A DNA stretch of 64,000 nucleotides from positions 62,001-126,000 of the forward strand of contig DATAOI010000022.1 in NCBI GenBank assembly GCA_036265815.1, read 5' to 3'. Shown piece by piece: positions 1 to 9,769 of this stretch (positions within the stretch are counted from its first letter, which is position 1; the number at the start of each line of letters is the position of its first letter). The translations under genes and the position numbers were made by a program. The notes below the pieces were generated by a model. That model had not been told where the DNA came from. It searched no databases and saw only the letters and a list, made by a program, of their open reading frames with translations. The stretch comes from Gemmatimonadales bacterium. GTDB taxonomy: Bacteria > Gemmatimonadota > Gemmatimonadetes > Gemmatimonadales > GWC2-71-9.

Positions 1-509
1 ATGCCGGCCTGTCCGACGCGCACCTGCAGAACACCGACGAGACCCGGCGCGTCGTGGTGGAGCAGATCCGCCGATTCGCCCCGCGGGTCGTCATTCTTCC
101 CTTTCCCGTGGGGCGCCATCCGGACCACCGGATCGCCTCCGAGATCGGGCGGGATGCCTGCTACCTGGCGGGGCTGTCGAAGTATGACGCCCCCGGCACC
201 CCCCACCGGCCGTTCAAGCTGCTCTACGCCCTGTCCTACCGGGAGGACCCGCTCAAGCCGACGTTCGTGGTGGACATCAGCGCACAGTTCGACCGGAAGC
301 TCGCCTCGATCCGCTGCTATGGCAGCCAGTTCGATGGCGCCAGGGCGGCGGGCGAGATCTTCCCTACCGGACAGGACCTCTACTCGCTCATCGAGCTCCA
401 GAACGCCCATTACGGCTCCCTCATCCGTACCCGTTACGGAGAGCCGTTCTTCACCCACGAGACCATGCTGGTCGACGACGTCGTGACGCTCGGCGTTCAG
501 AGCATGTAA
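1..509 (+). CDS. bshB1: BshB1-like deacetylase, 3' part (partial)
   Basis: This is the C-terminal part of a LmbE/PIG-L-family zinc hydrolase that most resembles BshB1, which deacetylates N-acetylglucosaminyl-L-malate in bacillithiol synthesis. The frame is open from base 3, so the start lies outside the window; about 168 residues are visible. The motif GRHPDH (bases 111-128) carries the family's second zinc-binding His. The C-terminal GEPF and VDD stretch is typical of the BshB1 subgroup rather than of generic LmbE proteins. The first zinc motif (HPDD type) is not in view. The product is cytoplasmic, and its presence implies bacillithiol as the low-molecular-weight thiol. It ends 13 bases before the cysteine desulfurase. 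The subgroup assignment is inference; family membership is clear. Confidence 0.85.
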   Translation, partial: AGLSDAHLQNTDETRRVVVEQIRRFAPRVVILPFPVGRHPDHRIASEIGRDACYLAGLSKYDAPGTPHRPFKLLYALSYREDPLKPTFVVDISAQFDRKLASIRCYGSQFDGARAAGEIFPTGQDLYSLIELQNAHYGSLIRTRYGEPFFTHETMLVDDVVTLGVQSM

Positions 510-522
510 TATTCTTCACATC

Positions 523-1701
523 ATGTCACACGCCCCCGTGTATCTCGACCACGCCGCCACCACACCGGTCCGTCCGGAGGTGCTGGAGGCGATGCTGCCA
601 TACCTGACCGATCAAACCTTCGGGAACCCGTCCAGCGCCCACCGGTTCGGCCGCGCCGCGCGGGCCGGTCTGGAGCAAGCGCGGCGGGAGGTCGCCCAGG
701 CCGTGGACGCCGAGCCCAACCAGGTCATCTTCACCTCGGGCGGGACCGAGGCGGACAACCTGGGGATCGTGGGGGCCGCCCTGGCCGCGCGCGACCGCGG
801 CGGCGCCATGTGCGCCGTGGTGAGCGCCATCGAGCACAAGGCCATCCTCGCCGCCGCCCACGCCGTCTGTCACCTGGGCGGCCGCGAAGTGATCCTGGCG
901 GTCGACTCCGACGGAATCGTGGATCTGGCGGCGCTGGATCGGGCGCTGGCGGACGGTCCGGCCGTGGTGTCGATCATGTGGGTCAACAACGAGATCGGGG
1001 TGGTGCAACCGGTACAGGAGATCGCGGCCCGGTGCCAGGCGGCCAAGGCCTACTTTCATACCGACGCGGTACAGGCGTTCGGCAAGCTGCCGGTGTCGGT
1101 GCGGGAGCTGCCGTGTACCCTGCTCACCCTGTCCGGGCACAAGATCGGGGCGCCCAAGGGGATCGGCGCCCTCGTAGTGCGCGACCGAAAAGCGGTCGAG
1201 GCGATCATTCACGGCGGCGGTCAGCAGTACGGGATCCGGCCGGGCACCGAGAACGTGGCCGGCGCCGTCGCCCTGGGGCGCGCCACTGCCCTGGCCCGGG
1301 AGGAGCAGGCCGAGGAGAGCGCGCGGTTGCGGCTGCTTCGGGATGATCTGGCGGGCCGGCTCAAGGCCCGGCTGACCGACCTGGTGGTGAACGGGGAGAT
1401 GACCGGGCGCGCGCCCCACATCCTCAATGTCTCCGTCGCGGGAGCGGACAGCGAAGCGCTGCTCATGCACCTCGATCTCGCCGGGGTGGCCGCGTCGAGC
1501 GGATCGGCCTGTTCAACCGGGGCGGTGGAGCCTTCCCACGTCCTCACGGCCATGGGTGTGCCGCGGGAGCTGGCGCTCGGAGCCATCCGCTTCAGCTTTG
1601 GCCGGGAGTCGACGGCGGCCGACGTCGAGCGGGTCGTCGAGGTCATGCCCGATGTGGTCGCCAAGGTTCGCCGGCTCGCGGGAGTGCTGGGCCGTGTCTG
1701 A
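523..1701 (+). CDS. Cysteine desulfurase (NifS/IscS family)
   Basis: This 392-residue PLP enzyme removes sulfur from L-cysteine as an enzyme-bound persulfide for Fe-S cluster or thio-tRNA synthesis. The N-terminal YLDHAATTP is the family hallmark, TSGGTEADN lies at residues 71-79, and NNEIG near 155 and HTDAVQ near 179 line the cofactor pocket. The PLP lysine is Lys207 in SGHK. The persulfide cysteine is Cys330 in SSGSACSTG. Length is normal for the family. The ATG at 523 has no obvious Shine-Dalgarno sequence. The stop overlaps the GTG start of mnmA by eight bases, so the two are probably translated together and this enzyme likely supplies sulfur to MnmA. Whether it also feeds Fe-S assembly cannot be told from the sequence. 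Confidence 0.95.
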   Translation: MSHAPVYLDHAATTPVRPEVLEAMLPYLTDQTFGNPSSAHRFGRAARAGLEQARREVAQAVDAEPNQVIFTSGGTEADNLGIVGAALAARDRGGAMCAVVSAIEHKAILAAAHAVCHLGGREVILAVDSDGIVDLAALDRALADGPAVVSIMWVNNEIGVVQPVQEIAARCQAAKAYFHTDAVQAFGKLPVSVRELPCTLLTLSGHKIGAPKGIGALVVRDRKAVEAIIHGGGQQYGIRPGTENVAGAVALGRATALAREEQAEESARLRLLRDDLAGRLKARLTDLVVNGEMTGRAPHILNVSVAGADSEALLMHLDLAGVAASSGSACSTGAVEPSHVLTAMGVPRELALGAIRFSFGRESTAADVERVVEVMPDVVAKVRRLAGVLGRV

Positions 1702-2752
1702 GCGGGTACTGGTGGCGATGTCGGGCGGGGTGGACAGCTCGGTGGCGGCCGCGCGCCTGGTGGAACAGGGGTACGACGTGGTCGGCGCCACCATGAAGCT
1801 CTTCTGCTACGGCGACTCGGTGCCGGACCGCCCCTGCTGCTCGCTCGATTCCATCAACGACGCGCGGGACGTGGCCCATGCCCTGGGTGTGCCGCACTAC
1901 GTGCTCAATCTGGAGGACCGGTTCGATCTGCACGTGATTCAGAACTTCGTGAGCGAGTACAGCCGCGGACGCACCCCGATCCCCTGTGTCCGGTGCAACT
2001 CCTTCACCAAGTTCCGCGACCTGCTGGCGCACGCGGATGCGCTCGACTGCGCCTACCTCGCCACCGGCCACTACGCCGTGGCCCGAGAGGGCGCGCTCTA
2101 CCGCGGCCGCGACCCCCGGAAGGACCAGAGCTATTTCCTCTGGGGCATCGACCGGGCGGTGGTCGCGCGGATGCTGACGCCGGTGGGCGAGCTATCCAAG
2201 GCGGAGACCCGCGAGTACGCCCGCCGCCTGGGCCTCACCACGGCGGAGAAGCCGGAGTCGGTGGAGATCTGCTTCGTCCCCGATGACGACTACGCCGCCG
2301 TGCTCGAGCGCGAGCTCCCGGCCGATGCCCCCGCGCTCGCGCCCGGCCCCCTGGTGACCACTGCGGGCGAAATCGTGGGCCAGCACCGCGGGTACGCCCG
2401 CTATACCATCGGCCAGCGGAAGGGCCTGCCCGGGGGATTCGGCGCACCGCGGTACGTGGTGGCCATCCGGCCGGAACGCCGCGAGGTGGTGGTGGGCACC
2501 GCGGATGAGCTGGCCGGCCACCAGGTGCGGCTGGAGGAGCTCAACTGGCTGGCGGACGAGCTCGACCCGGGCGACGCCTGCGAAATCCAGCTCCGCTATC
2601 GGGCCCGCCCGGTCCCGGCCACCGTGCTCGAGCGGGGCGCGGAGTCGCTCGAGCTCGCGCTGGCCATTCCGGTCCGGGCGATCACTCCGGGCCAATCGGG
2701 GGTGCTCTACCAGACCGATGGCCGCGTGCTCGGCGGCGGCGTCATCGGCTAG
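1694..2752 (+). CDS. mnmA: tRNA-specific 2-thiouridylase MnmA
   Basis: MnmA makes the 2-thio group of wobble uridine 34 in tRNAs for Lys, Glu and Gln, using ATP and persulfide sulfur. The 352-residue protein begins with the PP-loop SGGVDSS (residues 10-16). The nucleophilic cysteine is Cys98 in TPIPCVRCN and the second catalytic cysteine is Cys193 in EICF; ATGHYA and KDQSYFL are the other family motifs. The GTG at 1694 is chosen because homologous sequence begins there and it overlaps the desulfurase stop. A longer frame upstream encodes only antisense-like sequence. The EICFVPD version of the second cysteine motif is one of the known variants. Pairing with a desulfurase gene matches the reaction. 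Confidence 0.95.
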   Translation: MSERVLVAMSGGVDSSVAAARLVEQGYDVVGATMKLFCYGDSVPDRPCCSLDSINDARDVAHALGVPHYVLNLEDRFDLHVIQNFVSEYSRGRTPIPCVRCNSFTKFRDLLAHADALDCAYLATGHYAVAREGALYRGRDPRKDQSYFLWGIDRAVVARMLTPVGELSKAETREYARRLGLTTAEKPESVEICFVPDDDYAAVLERELPADAPALAPGPLVTTAGEIVGQHRGYARYTIGQRKGLPGGFGAPRYVVAIRPERREVVVGTADELAGHQVRLEELNWLADELDPGDACEIQLRYRARPVPATVLERGAESLELALAIPVRAITPGQSGVLYQTDGRVLGGGVIG

Positions 2753-2773
2753 CGACGGCCGCCGCCGACACCC

Positions 2774-3145
2774 ATGCGATCCCTGCTGCTGCACTGGGTC
2801 TTCAACGCCGCCGCGCTCTGGGTGGCGGCGTACTTCATCTCGGGCCTCGACTTCTCCGGCGGCCCGGTTCGTCTGTTCCTGGTGGCGGCGGTGTTCGGGG
2901 CGGTGAACAGCCTGCTGCGGCCGTTGCTCACGGTCCTCACCTGCCCGCTGATTATCCTGACGCTGGGCCTCTTCACGCTGGTGATCAACGCCGTACTGCT
3001 GCTGGTGACCGGCTGGCTCTCCGAACGCTGGGACCTGGGATTCACTGTCGCCGGATTCTGGCCGGCGTTCTGGGGTGGGCTGGTGGTGGGAATCGTGAGT
3101 TTCCTGCTCTCGACCCTGGTCCGTCCCGCCCCCGAAGAGCGCTAA
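2774..3145 (+). CDS. Small membrane protein of the phage holin superfamily IV / YvlD type
   Basis: This 123-residue protein has about four hydrophobic segments and resembles the YvlD/DUF360 group (mycobacterial four-TM holin superfamily). The conserved features are the N-terminal LLLHWVFNAAALW, the central AVNSLLRPLL with TCPLIILTLGLFTLVINA after it, and a small C-terminal membrane helix. It begins 21 bases after mnmA on the same strand and may be co-transcribed. Despite the family name there is no phage context here, and the role of these chromosomal proteins is unknown. Family assignment is firm; a lytic function is not implied. Confidence 0.8.
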   Translation: MRSLLLHWVFNAAALWVAAYFISGLDFSGGPVRLFLVAAVFGAVNSLLRPLLTVLTCPLIILTLGLFTLVINAVLLLVTGWLSERWDLGFTVAGFWPAFWGGLVVGIVSFLLSTLVRPAPEER

Positions 3146-3188
3146 CGCCTTTCGGTGTTACGCTCCTGTTACATTTGGCTGTCCCCTC

Positions 3189-5330
3189 GTGGTGGACGGC
3201 CTGTACATTACCCGCGTGACCGATCTACTCCGACCCACCCCCCGGGTCCTCCTCGACGATCTGCACGATCCATCGCTGTATCTGAACCGAGAGCTTTCCT
3301 GGCTCGAGTTCAATCGGCGCGTGCTCCATGAGGCCCTGGACTCCCGCACTCCATTGCTCGAGCGGCTCAAGTTTCTGGCCATCTTCAGCAGCAACCTGGA
3401 CGAGTTCTTCCAGGTCCGTGTCGCCGGCCTCAAGCAGCAGGTGGCGGCGGGGATCGTGGAGCGCACCGCCGATGGAATGACGCCGGAGGATCAGCTCCGC
3501 AGGATCTGCTCGGTGGTACGGGGGCTGGTCGACCAGCATCGACAGGCTCTGGAAGAAGAGGTCCTGCCCGCCCTCGCCACCCACGACCTCAGGCTGCACC
3601 AGAGCCTGGCCCAGCTGTCCCCGGCGGATCGGACCCACCTCGACACCTATTTCCATGCCAATGTCTTTCCGGTGCTGACGCCGCTGGCGGTGGATCCGGG
3701 GCACCCGTTTCCCTACATCTCCAATCTCAGCCTCTCGCTGGCCGTGGTGCTGCGGGGCAGCGACGGCGAAGAGCACTTCGCCCGGGTGAAGGTTCCGAAG
3801 ATCCTTCCCCGCTGGGTTCCGCTGCCCACCGCCAACCACTTCATCCCGCTCGAGGCGGTGATCAGCGCGAATCTCGAGGCGCTCTTCCCCGGCGTGGAGA
3901 TCCTGGGCTGCTACACCTTTCGCATCACCCGCAACACGGATCTGCAGATCGACAACGGCGATGAGGCCGAGGACCTGCTGAGCCTGATCCAGGAGGAGGT
4001 CCGCAACCGTCGTTTTGCCGAGGTGGTGCGCATCGAGGTGCACGCCTCCATGCCGCAATCACTGCGCGAGCTCCTGCTCATGGAGTTCAGTGAGCAGCAG
4101 GAGCCTCCCGCCCGGCCACTGACGCCGGAAGACATCTACGAGGTGCGGGGGCTGATCGACACGGCGGACCTGCTCTCACTCTCCACGCTCGACTTCCCCG
4201 CGCTCAAGGACCCGACCTTCCATCCCGCCACGCCCGCGCGGCTGGCGGGCGCGCGCAATATCTTCGACGTGATCCGGGAAGGCGACATCCTGCTGCATCA
4301 TCCCTACGACAGCTTCGCGAACACCGTCGAGCGCTTCATCCAGACCGCCGCGGAGGATCCGGACGTCCTGGCGATCAAGCTCACCCTCTATCGCACCGGA
4401 GGCGACTCGAGCATCGCGCGGCTGCTGGCCCAGGCCGCCGAGCGGGGGAAGCAGGTCGCCGTGCTCATCGAGCTGCAGGCCCGCTTCGACGAGGAGAACA
4501 ACATCATCTGGGCTCAGCGGCTGGAAGACGTCGGGGTCCACGTGAGTTACGGAGTGGCCGGGCTCAAGACCCACGCCAAGGTCATGCTGGTGGTCCGGCG
4601 CGAGGGGGACACGATGCGCCGGTACGTCCATACCGGTACCGGCAATTACAATCCCAAGACCGCGCGGCTCTATACCGACTTCGGCCTGCTCACCGCCAGC
4701 GCCGAGCTCGGCGCCGACCTCACCGACCTCTTCAACGTGCTGACAGGGTTCGCCTCGCCGGCGGGTTACCGGAAGCTGGTGGTGGCGCCACGAGGCATGC
4801 GGGAGCGGTTCCTGGAGATGATCGCTCGGGAGGTGGCGCACCGTCGGGCCGGGCGGCCGGCCCACATCATGGCGAAGATGAACGCGGTGGTGGACCCGGA
4901 CATCATCGCGGCCTTGTACGAGGCGTCACGGGCGCAGGTACCGATCGATCTGATCGTGCGGGGGATCTGCTGCCTCCGGCCGGGCCTCCCGGGCCTGAGC
5001 GAGACCATCCGGGTGATCAGCACCGTCGGCCGCTTTCTGGAGCACTCGCGGGCCTTCTACTTCCTCAATGGGGGGGACGAGGAGGTCTATATCGGCTCGG
5101 CCGATTGGATGCCACGCAACCTGGACCGCCGGATCGAGGCGGTGACCCCGATCGAGAATCCGGCGCACCGGCAAGCGCTGCGTGACCTGCTGCGGCTCAT
5201 GTGGCAGGACAACCGGCAGGCCTGGGAGCTCCGTTCGGACGGAAGCTACGAGCAGCGTCGCCCGCTGGAGGACGAGCCCGAGCGGGCGACCCACCGCGTG
5301 CTGCTCGAGCGCCTGCGTTCAGTAGGGTAG
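3189..5330 (+). CDS. ppk1: Polyphosphate kinase 1
   Basis: PPK1 reversibly polymerises the gamma-phosphate of ATP into polyphosphate. The 713-residue protein has the N-terminal domain with [14 protein letters not shown] and [16 protein letters not shown], a central head domain, and two phospholipase-D-like C-terminal domains. The motif GLKTHAK near residue 462 carries the histidine expected to be phosphorylated; HTGTGNYN follows, and [12 protein letters not shown] marks the second catalytic domain. Length matches the family. The GTG at 3189 is the first in-frame start; a second GTG at 3216 would remove nine residues. The final 12 bases overlap the 3' end of convergent dnaJ. No phosphate-regulation site was recognised in the 43-base gap upstream. 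Confidence 0.97.
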   Translation: MVDGLYITRVTDLLRPTPRVLLDDLHDPSLYLNRELSWLEFNRRVLHEALDSRTPLLERLKFLAIFSSNLDEFFQVRVAGLKQQVAAGIVERTADGMTPEDQLRRICSVVRGLVDQHRQALEEEVLPALATHDLRLHQSLAQLSPADRTHLDTYFHANVFPVLTPLAVDPGHPFPYISNLSLSLAVVLRGSDGEEHFARVKVPKILPRWVPLPTANHFIPLEAVISANLEALFPGVEILGCYTFRITRNTDLQIDNGDEAEDLLSLIQEEVRNRRFAEVVRIEVHASMPQSLRELLLMEFSEQQEPPARPLTPEDIYEVRGLIDTADLLSLSTLDFPALKDPTFHPATPARLAGARNIFDVIREGDILLHHPYDSFANTVERFIQTAAEDPDVLAIKLTLYRTGGDSSIARLLAQAAERGKQVAVLIELQARFDEENNIIWAQRLEDVGVHVSYGVAGLKTHAKVMLVVRREGDTMRRYVHTGTGNYNPKTARLYTDFGLLTASAELGADLTDLFNVLTGFASPAGYRKLVVAPRGMRERFLEMIAREVAHRRAGRPAHIMAKMNAVVDPDIIAALYEASRAQVPIDLIVRGICCLRPGLPGLSETIRVISTVGRFLEHSRAFYFLNGGDEEVYIGSADWMPRNLDRRIEAVTPIENPAHRQALRDLLRLMWQDNRQAWELRSDGSYEQRRPLEDEPERATHRVLLERLRSVG

Positions 5331-6419
5331 GCCCGCCGAATCGGCGAACTTCTTGAGCAGCTCCTGCTGCTCCGGAGTGAGCTCGCTGGGGAAGGTCACC
5401 TGAACCGCCACCAGCTGGTCGCCCCGCCGGCCATTCTTCTCGATCCCCTGCCCCTTGATCCGGAATTTCCGGCCCGGCTGAGTGCCCGGCGGGATCCGCA
5501 ACATCACCTTCTTGCCGTCCAGCGTTCGCACCCGAAGCCGGGTGCCAAGGGCTGCCTGCGCCATGTTGATCGGCACCTCGCAGACGATGTCGAGCCCCTC
5601 GCGATGGAAGAAGCGGTCCGACTGCACCTGAAAGGTGACCAGCAGATCTCCCGGCGGCGCACCGGGACGGCTGGTCTCGCCTTGTCCCCGGAGACGCACC
5701 CGGGAGCCGTCCTCGGTGCCCGGCGGCACGGTGATGACGATGCTGCGCTCGCTCCGGACCTCCCCCGCGCCGTGACAGGTGGGACACGGCTCCGAAGGGA
5801 TCCGCCCCCGGCCGCGGCATTGGGGACAGGGACGATTGACGGCGAATCCACCTTGACCGAACGAGATGGTTCCGCGGCCGTTGCACTCGGGACAGGTGGA
5901 CCAGGTGGCGCCCGGTGCACCGCCGCTCCCGGTGCAGGTGGGGCATGGCTCGGTGACCGACAACGTGACCGGGACCCGGCCTCCCAGCATCGCCACCCGG
6001 AAGGGTATCTCGACCATGGTCTCCAGCGCCTCGGCGCGTGGCTCTTCCCGGCGGCCCCGCCCGAAGATCGAGGAGAAGATGTCGCCCAGGCCGCCGAAAT
6101 CGCCGAATTCGATCCCGCCCGTGTCGACGTCTCCCGGTGAGGCGCCGCCCGATCGAGCGCCGGCACCCGCGCGAGGGCCCCGGGCCATCCCGTCGAACGC
6201 GCCGAGCCGGCGCATCTGATCGTACTGTTTCCGTTTCTCCGCGTCGGACAGCACGCTGTGCGCCTCGGAAATCTCCTTGAAGCGCTCGCTGGCCTTGGGG
6301 TTGTTCGGGTTGGCGTCCGGATGGTACTGCTTTGCCAGCCGCCGGTAGGCCTTCTTGATATCCGCCTGACTGGCGGAATCGGGAACTCCGAGGACCTGAT
6401 AGAAGTCCTTTGCCGCCAC
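5319..6419 (-). CDS. dnaJ: Chaperone protein DnaJ
   Basis: DnaJ delivers unfolded clients to DnaK and stimulates its ATPase. The 366-residue protein has a J domain (residues 4-70) with the essential HPD in KQYHPDANP, a short Gly-rich linker, and a zinc domain with four CxxCxGxG-type repeats ([35 protein letters not shown]). The C-terminal substrate-binding domain follows. It starts with GTG at 6419, one base after the grpE stop, so the two form an operon. dnaK is not in the window. The 3' end overlaps the convergent ppk1 end by 12 bases, leaving no room for a terminator between them. Confidence 0.97.
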   Translation of the reverse strand: MAAKDFYQVLGVPDSASQADIKKAYRRLAKQYHPDANPNNPKASERFKEISEAHSVLSDAEKRKQYDQMRRLGAFDGMARGPRAGAGARSGGASPGDVDTGGIEFGDFGGLGDIFSSIFGRGRREEPRAEALETMVEIPFRVAMLGGRVPVTLSVTEPCPTCTGSGGAPGATWSTCPECNGRGTISFGQGGFAVNRPCPQCRGRGRIPSEPCPTCHGAGEVRSERSIVITVPPGTEDGSRVRLRGQGETSRPGAPPGDLLVTFQVQSDRFFHREGLDIVCEVPINMAQAALGTRLRVRTLDGKKVMLRIPPGTQPGRKFRIKGQGIEKNGRRGDQLVAVQVTFPSELTPEQQELLKKFADSAGLPY

Positions 6420-6420
6420 G

Positions 6421-7014
6421 TTACGCCTGCCCCTGCTCGGAGTAGACCTGAACGCGCGCGGGGCGCACCAGCGTTCCTTTGAAGCGGTACCCGGCCTGGA
6501 AGGTGGCGCTCACCTGGTGATCCTCCGCCGGGGACGGCGGCGGCACCGTGGAGACGGCCTCGTGCAAGCTGGGATCAAAGGGTTTTCCGACCGGGTCGAT
6601 GCGCTCGAGCCCCGCGGCGGACAGCTCCTTGTCCAGCTTCCGGGTCACCAGCTCGATAGCGTGACGGAGCGCCTCCGGCGTGGCGTTGCCGGTGTCCCCA
6701 CTGAGGCGATCCATGTCGTCGAGCACGTCGAGCAGCCGGCTCACCAGACCGGCCTGGGCCCGGTCAGTCAGCTCGGCCCGCTCCCGTGCGATGCGCTTGC
6801 GGTAGTTGTCGAACTCAGCGGCAAGCCTCAGGTGTTGCTCGCGCACTCCCTCCAGCTGCGACTCCAGCCGCCGCACGGCCTCGGCCTGGGGCTCCATCGG
6901 CAGACCGCCGACACCCCCGCCGAAATCCGCTTGGCTCTCCTCCTGACGGGACGACGGGTCGGCTGACATGTCGGTCGAGGCCAGGTCGGCGCCATCGGCG
7001 CTGGGGCCTGTCAC
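6421..7014 (-). CDS. grpE: Nucleotide exchange factor GrpE
   Basis: GrpE releases ADP from DnaK. I place the start at the GTG at 7014, giving 197 residues, because an AGGGAGGA ribosome-binding sequence lies about eight bases upstream. The longer in-frame GTG at 7077 would add 21 basic residues atypical for GrpE. The acidic, disordered N-terminus is followed by a long coiled coil ([22 protein letters not shown]), then the [20 protein letters not shown] and [12 protein letters not shown] motifs of the beta-rich C-terminal domain. A consensus -10 hexamer lies about 85 bases upstream, so grpE-dnaJ can be transcribed apart from cinA. No CIRCE (HrcA) element was found. Confidence 0.95.
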   Translation of the reverse strand: MTGPSADGADLASTDMSADPSSRQEESQADFGGGVGGLPMEPQAEAVRRLESQLEGVREQHLRLAAEFDNYRKRIARERAELTDRAQAGLVSRLLDVLDDMDRLSGDTGNATPEALRHAIELVTRKLDKELSAAGLERIDPVGKPFDPSLHEAVSTVPPPSPAEDHQVSATFQAGYRFKGTLVRPARVQVYSEQGQA

Positions 7015-7097
7015 AAGATCGTCCTCCCTCAATTTGTCCCTTCTAAGTCTTCGATTTTCAGTCACTTGCGCCCTCACCTCGGCAGAATGGTCAGGGG

Positions 7098-7103
7098 ATT
7101 ATA
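7098..7103 (-). promoter_or_regulatory. Candidate -10 box of the grpE-dnaJ promoter
   Basis: The minus strand reads TATAAT exactly, in the 73-base gap between the end of cinA and the grpE leader. A convincing -35 hexamer is not visible 16-18 bases upstream. A short inverted repeat, GCAC-N5-GTGC, lies immediately upstream of the hexamer and could bind a regulator. The perfect hexamer in otherwise GC-rich DNA and its position support a promoter; transcription has not been shown. Confidence 0.55.
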
Positions 7104-7150
7104 GCACCTCGCGTGCCATTGTGGGATGGCCAGAGTGGCAGGAAAAGCCG

Positions 7151-8407
7151 TCAGTGCGGAAGGGACTTGTAGAGCAGCGAGAGCGCCCCCTGTGCGGCCC
7201 GGGCCCGGATATCGTGTCGGCTTCCACCGAAAACCGACTTGCGCGTTTCGACCACGCCCCCCAGGGCTACGGCGAGCCATATGGTGCCGACCGGCTTCGA
7301 CTCGCTCCCGCCGCCAGGCCCGGCGATGCCGGTGACCGCGACGGCTGCGTCGATCCCCAGACGGGTCAGAGCACCGGTGGCCATGGCGCTGGCCACGGCC
7401 TCGCTGACCGCGCCCTCGGCCTGGATCAGCTCGGGCGGCACGCTCAGAAGCGAGGTCTTGAGGTCGTTGTGGTAGCAGACCACCGCACCCATGAAGACGT
7501 CCGAGCTGCCGGGCACTTCGGTCAACCGGCCGCCCACCAGCCCGCCGGTACAGGACTCGGCGGTGCCGAGCCGGAGCCGCTTGGCGCGGGCCCGGTCGAG
7601 CACCAGGGCGGCGAGATCGTCATCGTCTTCGCCGTAGATGACCCCCTCGGCGCGACTGCGAATAATGCCGGCGGCGCTGCGGAGCCGCTGCTGCGCCTCC
7701 TCGGGACCAAGCTGCCAGGCGCTGAGCCGAAGATCGACGCCGTCGAGGCCCGGGAGATATGCCAGCGTGAGGGGGGCGATCTCCCGCTCGATCTCACCCA
7801 TCCGCTCGGCCAGGGTCGACTCGGGGATGCCGGTAGTCCGGAGGGTGAGCGAGCGGATCACCGCACCGTCGCTCCGGCCGGCCAGCCGCGGCACGACCTC
7901 GTGCTGCAGCAGCATGCGCATCTCGAAGGGAACGCCGGGGAGCATGATGACGAGCCCCGTGCCTCGCGGGCTCTCCGCATAGGGGTGCTCGATCCAGAGT
8001 CCCGGCGCCGTGCCCCAGCGATTCCGCAAAACCGTGGCGCCCGCCGGCACTTCGGCTTGAGAGCGGTTGCTCGCGGCCGGAGTGCGCTGGAACCGCGCGT
8101 AGCGCGCCAGCACGTCGGCCCAGACGGTGTCGTCGAACTCGAGCGGCAGGTCCAGCAGCTCGGCCACCACCCGCTTGCTCATGTCGTCACGGGTCGGTCC
8201 CAGGCCTCCGGTGGTAAGCACCGCGCCGGTCCGGCCGAGCGCGGACTCGACAGCCTCCCGGATGTGGTCCGGACGGTCGGCTACCGCGGTGCGGCGGACG
8301 ATACGCGCGCCTTCCGCCGCAAGCGCCTGCGCGATCTCCGCGCCGTTGGTGTCGACCGTGAAGCCGAGCAGCAGCTCGGTACCAATGGTGACGAGCTCGA
8401 GGTCCAT
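7151..8407 (-). CDS. cinA: CinA: competence/damage-inducible protein A, NMN amidohydrolase type
   Basis: The 418-residue protein has both CinA domains. The N-terminal MoCF-like domain begins ELVTIGTELLLGFTVDTN and holds TTGGLGPTRDD. The C-terminal amidohydrolase domain has AESCTGGLV and the Gly-rich stretch VTGIAGPGGGSESKPVGT, which contain the catalytic residues of NMN deamidase. Known roles in the family are nicotinamide mononucleotide deamidation (pyridine nucleotide salvage) and ADP-ribose pyrophosphate hydrolysis; a direct competence role is not established generally. It begins at an ATG 24 bases after pgsA on the same strand and is the last gene before the separate grpE promoter. Confidence 0.93.
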   Translation of the reverse strand: MDLELVTIGTELLLGFTVDTNGAEIAQALAAEGARIVRRTAVADRPDHIREAVESALGRTGAVLTTGGLGPTRDDMSKRVVAELLDLPLEFDDTVWADVLARYARFQRTPAASNRSQAEVPAGATVLRNRWGTAPGLWIEHPYAESPRGTGLVIMLPGVPFEMRMLLQHEVVPRLAGRSDGAVIRSLTLRTTGIPESTLAERMGEIEREIAPLTLAYLPGLDGVDLRLSAWQLGPEEAQQRLRSAAGIIRSRAEGVIYGEDDDDLAALVLDRARAKRLRLGTAESCTGGLVGGRLTEVPGSSDVFMGAVVCYHNDLKTSLLSVPPELIQAEGAVSEAVASAMATGALTRLGIDAAVAVTGIAGPGGGSESKPVGTIWLAVALGGVVETRKSVFGGSRHDIRARAAQGALSLLYKSLPH

Positions 8408-8431
8408 GTTGGCGGCTGGCTCGACCGGAGG

Positions 8432-9070
8432 TTACCGCGCCCGATCGCTGAAGAGTCCGCGATTGCGGTAGAGGTAGAGCGCGAAGGAGTAGACGGTGAG
8501 CAGTGCGGCCACAGCGAGCGTCACCGCGACGAAGCCGCCGTGAAACTCGTTCCAGTAGCCGGCGAAGCGGCTATGCTCCCAGCCCATCGGCTTCCGGGCA
8601 TCCCGGAAGGCGAACCACAGAATCACAGCCCCGACGAAGATGTTCTGGATGGTGGTCTTGAGCTTCCCCGCCCCGGCGGCCGGGATCACTACGCCGCGGC
8701 GGCTGGCCCACCAGCGGAAGGCGGTCATCGCCACCTCGCGTCCGATGAGCAGCAGGCAGACCCAGAGCGGGATGCTGCCCCACAGCGGGATGTCGTAGAG
8801 GTCGTGGCGCTGGCGCGAGATCCAGTAGATCGGAATGAGGGTGGCGAAGAGCAGCAGCTTGTCGGCGATTGGGTCGAGCAGCTTGCCCAGGTCGGTGACC
8901 TGGTTGCGGGTTCGCGCGAGGTGGCCATCGTACACGTCACTCACCGCAGCGACCACGAAGACGATGAAGGCGATCAGCTTGGGCCAGTAGCCCTCGATGA
9001 AGGGGAGGAGGGCGATGACCGGCGTGAAGCAGATCCGCACCAGGGTGATGATGTTGGGCAGGGTCCACAT
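8432..9070 (-). CDS. pgsA: CDP-diacylglycerol-glycerol-3-phosphate 3-phosphatidyltransferase
   Basis: PgsA makes phosphatidylglycerophosphate, the committed step to phosphatidylglycerol and cardiolipin, in the inner membrane. The 212-residue protein carries the complete CDP-alcohol phosphotransferase signature (DxxDGxxAR, eight residues, GxxxDxxxD), visible as SDVYDGHLAR followed by LGKLLDPIAD. About five or six membrane segments follow the family pattern. The N-terminus MWTLPNIITLVRI is typical of PgsA. It starts nine bases after mglA and continues the same operon. Confidence 0.93.
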   Translation of the reverse strand: MWTLPNIITLVRICFTPVIALLPFIEGYWPKLIAFIVFVVAAVSDVYDGHLARTRNQVTDLGKLLDPIADKLLLFATLIPIYWISRQRHDLYDIPLWGSIPLWVCLLLIGREVAMTAFRWWASRRGVVIPAAGAGKLKTTIQNIFVGAVILWFAFRDARKPMGWEHSRFAGYWNEFHGGFVAVTLAVAALLTVYSFALYLYRNRGLFSDRAR

Positions 9071-9079
9071 GATGACCGC

Positions 9080-9754
9080 CTACCCCAGCGTCTTGACGAC
9101 GTTCTTACTGATGGCTTTGAGGGTGTCGAAGACGCCTTCACCGGTCAAGGCCACGGCCTCGAAGTAGGGCGCCCGCTCGATCCATTGGCCATCGAGCTGG
9201 CCGACGAGAAACTCGGCCTCGTGGTTGGGGTCGGCCACCGGCCGCTGCCTGGCAGGATCGTCCACCGGCCACCCCGGGTTGAGCGACGCCTGCAGCTCGG
9301 TCACCGGCGCGGCATTGGGGAGGTCGCGCTTGTTGTACTGGATGGCGAAGGGAATCTTGGTGAGATCGTAGCCGTGCTGGGTCATGTTCTCGTAGAGATT
9401 CTGCATCGCCTCGATGTTCGCGTCCATCCGTTCGATCTGGCTGTCCGCCACGAAGACGACCCCATCCACCCCTTTGAGGATCAGCTTCCGCGAGGCGTTG
9501 TAGTAGACCTGTCCCGGCACGGTATAGAGGTGGAACTTGACCTTGAACCCGCGAATGGTGCCGAGATCGACCGGCAGGAAATCGAAGAACAGGGTGCGCT
9601 CGGTCTCGGTGGCGAGGGAGATCATTTTACCTCGCGCGGCAGGCGCCACCTTGTTGTACACGAACTCGAGGTTGGTGGTCTTGCCACCCAGCCCCGGGCC
9701 GTAGTACACCAGCTTGCAGTTGATCTCGCGTGAGGCGTAGTTGATCATCGACAT
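9080..9754 (-). CDS. mglA: MglA-type small Ras-like GTPase
   Basis: This 224-residue protein is an MglA-family GTPase, the bacterial relative of Ras/Arf that sets cell polarity and gliding in Myxococcus. The P-loop is GPGLGGKTT (residues 19-27). The switch 2 region reads TVPGQ, where Ras has DTAGQ; this Thr is a hallmark of MglA. The base-specificity motif is QYNKRDL. The upstream gene encodes a roadblock protein, the fold of the MglB GTPase-activating partner, so the pair is probably a working switch. The gene lies in a recR-to-pgsA operon. What process it controls here is unknown; no type IV pilus or gliding genes are in the window. Confidence 0.92.
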   Translation of the reverse strand: MSMINYASREINCKLVYYGPGLGGKTTNLEFVYNKVAPAARGKMISLATETERTLFFDFLPVDLGTIRGFKVKFHLYTVPGQVYYNASRKLILKGVDGVVFVADSQIERMDANIEAMQNLYENMTQHGYDLTKIPFAIQYNKRDLPNAAPVTELQASLNPGWPVDDPARQRPVADPNHEAEFLVGQLDGQWIERAPYFEAVALTGEGVFDTLKAISKNVVKTLG

Positions 9755-9769
9755 GCGCTGCCGTCCCCC

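Noticed and set aside
2774-3145. Prophage remnant suggested by the holin-family name
   Set aside because: Neighbours are housekeeping genes, base composition is unchanged and no integrase, attachment site or phage gene is present; the family is widespread in chromosomes.
7015-7150. CIRCE (HrcA) element before grpE
   Set aside because: The only dyad is GCAC-N5-GTGC, which lacks the nine-base arms and spacing of CIRCE.
6968-9733. A 921-codon open frame on the plus strand
   Set aside because: It lies antisense to grpE, cinA, pgsA and mglA, all of which have complete family motifs. Its product is Gly/Asp/Arg/His-rich without any domain, as expected for shadow frames in high-GC DNA.
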